Positions 12,586-13,708 of a stretch of 13,708 bases of DNA are shown here, in pieces; the first letter of the stretch is position 1, and every line of letters starts with the position of its first letter. The stretch lies in contig JAUWPK010000039.1 in the NCBI GenBank assembly GCA_030611625.1, positions 1 to 13,708 on the forward strand. Direction: 5' to 3'. Origin of the DNA: Promethearchaeum sp. Lineage in GTDB: Archaea > Asgardarchaeota > Lokiarchaeia > Sigyniarchaeales > Promethearchaeaceae. A model generated the notes under the pieces. The model ran no database searches. It was not told the DNA's origin and saw only the letters and a program-made list of their open reading frames with translations. A program made the translations under genes and the position numbers.

Positions 12586-13708
12586 TTAATTCAAAATAGA
12601 TTCATTGATAGAAATAAATTCGGGGTTGTTAAATGAACCGTTTTTTTCTTTCAAACGCATTATGACCGCGTTGCCAATTTTCTTGTTTTTATAGTAAGAA
12701 GTGGAAAATAAACTGACAAGCTTTTTATTGAAGAAGAATTTATACCCATTTTCTAAAACTTCATGAGCCCTAACCATTAAATCTAATTTATTAGCTTCCA
12801 TAAATTTTTGAAAAATAGACTCACCAAAATAATTTCTACCTGTTTCCGGGTGTAATTCATAATCGAGAATATTTTCTTTTGGATCGGACCAAAGTAAAGC
12901 GCTCATGTAATCATCGAATTGCTCGTAAGAAGGAACTTTAATTTTAATTTTTGATTTTAAATCATCTAAGGTTATGATATTTGAAGGGTTCTTTAAATCA
13001 ACAGGAATTCCTCCATGCACTGTAATAATTCTTTTTACTTCATTATTGCTAGCTTTCATAGTTAAAATATGAATAACAGGTAATCTCATGAAGAACTTAA
13101 TAATCAATCCGTAAATTTCATCAATTCGATCTTTAATAATGAAATAATCCTTTAAATTTCGGTAAAATCCATAATATTTATTTATCTTCTGATCTTCATG
13201 ATTTCCTCTGAGCATTATTACATTATTTTGATTGAGAAGAAAGAATGCAGTAATCAAAGTCAAATTTTCCAAATCATATAGATTTCTATCAACATAGTCC
13301 CCATCAAAAATAATTTTAATTTTTGGGGATTTCTCAAGAATTTTTTCAAAATATGAAATAATAATTAAGCTTTCTTCATAGGATCCATGTGTGTCTCCTA
13401 TAAAATATGCAATTTCACCTTCATCGCGAATAATTGCAATTGGTTCTTCATCAGTAAATTTGTTTACATATGAGTAAAATGAAAGATATTCATTGTATGT
13501 AATTGATATTTTCTTTTTTAATTTGGAATAGATTATTTTAACAATTTCAGCTTTTTCTTCAATTTTTACTTCTTCAACTGCTTCAGCTTCTTTTACTTCT
13601 TCGACATATTCTGGTTCTTTAGGTTCTACAACTTCTTCAACTTCTTCAACATCTTCAAGTTCAATAGGTTCTATAACTTCTTCAATATCTTCAAGTTCAA
13701 TAGGTTCT
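12586..13708 (-). CDS. PPP-family Ser/Thr protein phosphatase with acidic repeat extension, partial (N-terminus off the right edge)
   Basis: The frame is open from 13707 to the stop at 12586 and gives 373 residues; no start codon is visible and the gene begins beyond the window. A start at the TTG at 13272 would delete the first two metal-binding motifs and is wrong. Numbering from the edge, the signature PPP motifs are GDTHG (104-108), GDYVDR (136-141, then Asn where Gly is usual), RGNHE (167-171), VHGG (230-233), LLWSDP (271-276) and RAHEV (313-317). The six PP1 metal ligands map to Asp105, His107, Asp137, Asn169, His231 and His315; the phosphate Arg residues map to 141 and 291. The text RGNHE-x4-IN-x2-YGFY is strikingly PP1-like. 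The PP1 SAPNYC loop reads STSYYK, so the toxin-reactive Cys is absent but the Tyr is kept. The N-terminal 56 or more residues are acidic repeats. It would dephosphorylate Ser/Thr proteins. Confidence 0.93.
   Translation of the reverse strand, partial: EPIELEDIEEVIEPIELEDVEEVEEVVEPKEPEYVEEVKEAEAVEEVKIEEKAEIVKIIYSKLKKKISITYNEYLSFYSYVNKFTDEEPIAIIRDEGEIAYFIGDTHGSYEESLIIISYFEKILEKSPKIKIIFDGDYVDRNLYDLENLTLITAFFLLNQNNVIMLRGNHEDQKINKYYGFYRNLKDYFIIKDRIDEIYGLIIKFFMRLPVIHILTMKASNNEVKRIITVHGGIPVDLKNPSNIITLDDLKSKIKIKVPSYEQFDDYMSALLWSDPKENILDYELHPETGRNYFGESIFQKFMEANKLDLMVRAHEVLENGYKFFFNKKLVSLFSTSYYKNKKIGNAVIMRLKEKNGSFNNPEFISINESILN
13640..13708 (-). repeat. 36-bp tandem repeat encoding an acidic 12-residue unit, cut by the edge
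   Basis: Two nearly identical 36-base units lie at 13640-13675 and 13676-13708 (the second is cut short by the edge); one base differs (13650 versus 13686). They encode EEVIEPIELEDV-like units of the phosphatase N-terminus, and further, more degenerate Glu/Val-rich sequence continues toward 13540. The repeat probably continues outside the window. Confidence 0.8.

Noticed and set aside
12586..13272. A 228-residue phosphatase starting at the TTG at 13272.
   Set aside because: The frame continues upstream without a stop to the edge and contains GDTHG and GDYVDR, which are essential for this family. The short version would lack two catalytic motifs.

Overview
This is an AT-rich archaeal window, and the gene content points to an Asgard-type archaeon. 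The evidence is archaeal TATA boxes with leaderless or nearly leaderless starts, oligo-T terminators, a single-domain Roadblock/LC7 protein, a type 2 methionine aminopeptidase with a eukaryote-like charged N-terminal extension, and a PPP-family Ser/Thr phosphatase that reads like PP1/PP2A. No single marker proves the lineage, so the taxonomic call is an inference. I see no rRNA, tRNA, CRISPR, insertion sequence or phage genes.

Layout. Positions 1-5837 (minus strand) hold a two-gene cell-surface operon. The first gene encodes a 1686-residue membrane-anchored protein with a transglutaminase-like fold that has lost its catalytic Cys and His, followed by tandem immunoglobulin-like modules. The second encodes another membrane-anchored, sequon-rich protein cut by the left edge. 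A 344-bp divergent intergenic region follows, then thymidylate kinase (plus), a Roadblock/LC7 protein (minus), and methionine aminopeptidase (plus). Next come a Cys-rich DUF3795-type protein (plus), an 84-residue orphan with a near-ideal leaderless promoter (plus), and an NAD-dependent sugar-nucleotide epimerase (minus).

The right third holds a divergent pair of genes (10640-11596 minus; 11677-12567 plus). Their products share one architecture: an N-terminal helical region, a long disordered Pro/Ser/Glu-rich linker and a C-terminal four-Cys zinc ribbon. Their N-termini also look alike, so I read them as diverged paralogues. An inverted repeat lies between them. Facing them, from 12586 to beyond the right edge, is the PPP phosphatase with an acidic 12-residue repeat in its N-terminal extension. 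This gene runs off the window, and no start codon is visible.

How the genes may fit together. The surface operon and the epimerase could both serve the glycosylated cell envelope. Thymidylate kinase and methionine aminopeptidase are housekeeping. The Roadblock protein, the zinc-ribbon pair and the PPP phosphatase form a regulatory/signalling set with a eukaryote-like flavour. The most interesting items are the zinc-ribbon pair, the KKxx-tailed aminopeptidase, the PPP enzyme and the pseudo-transglutaminase surface protein.
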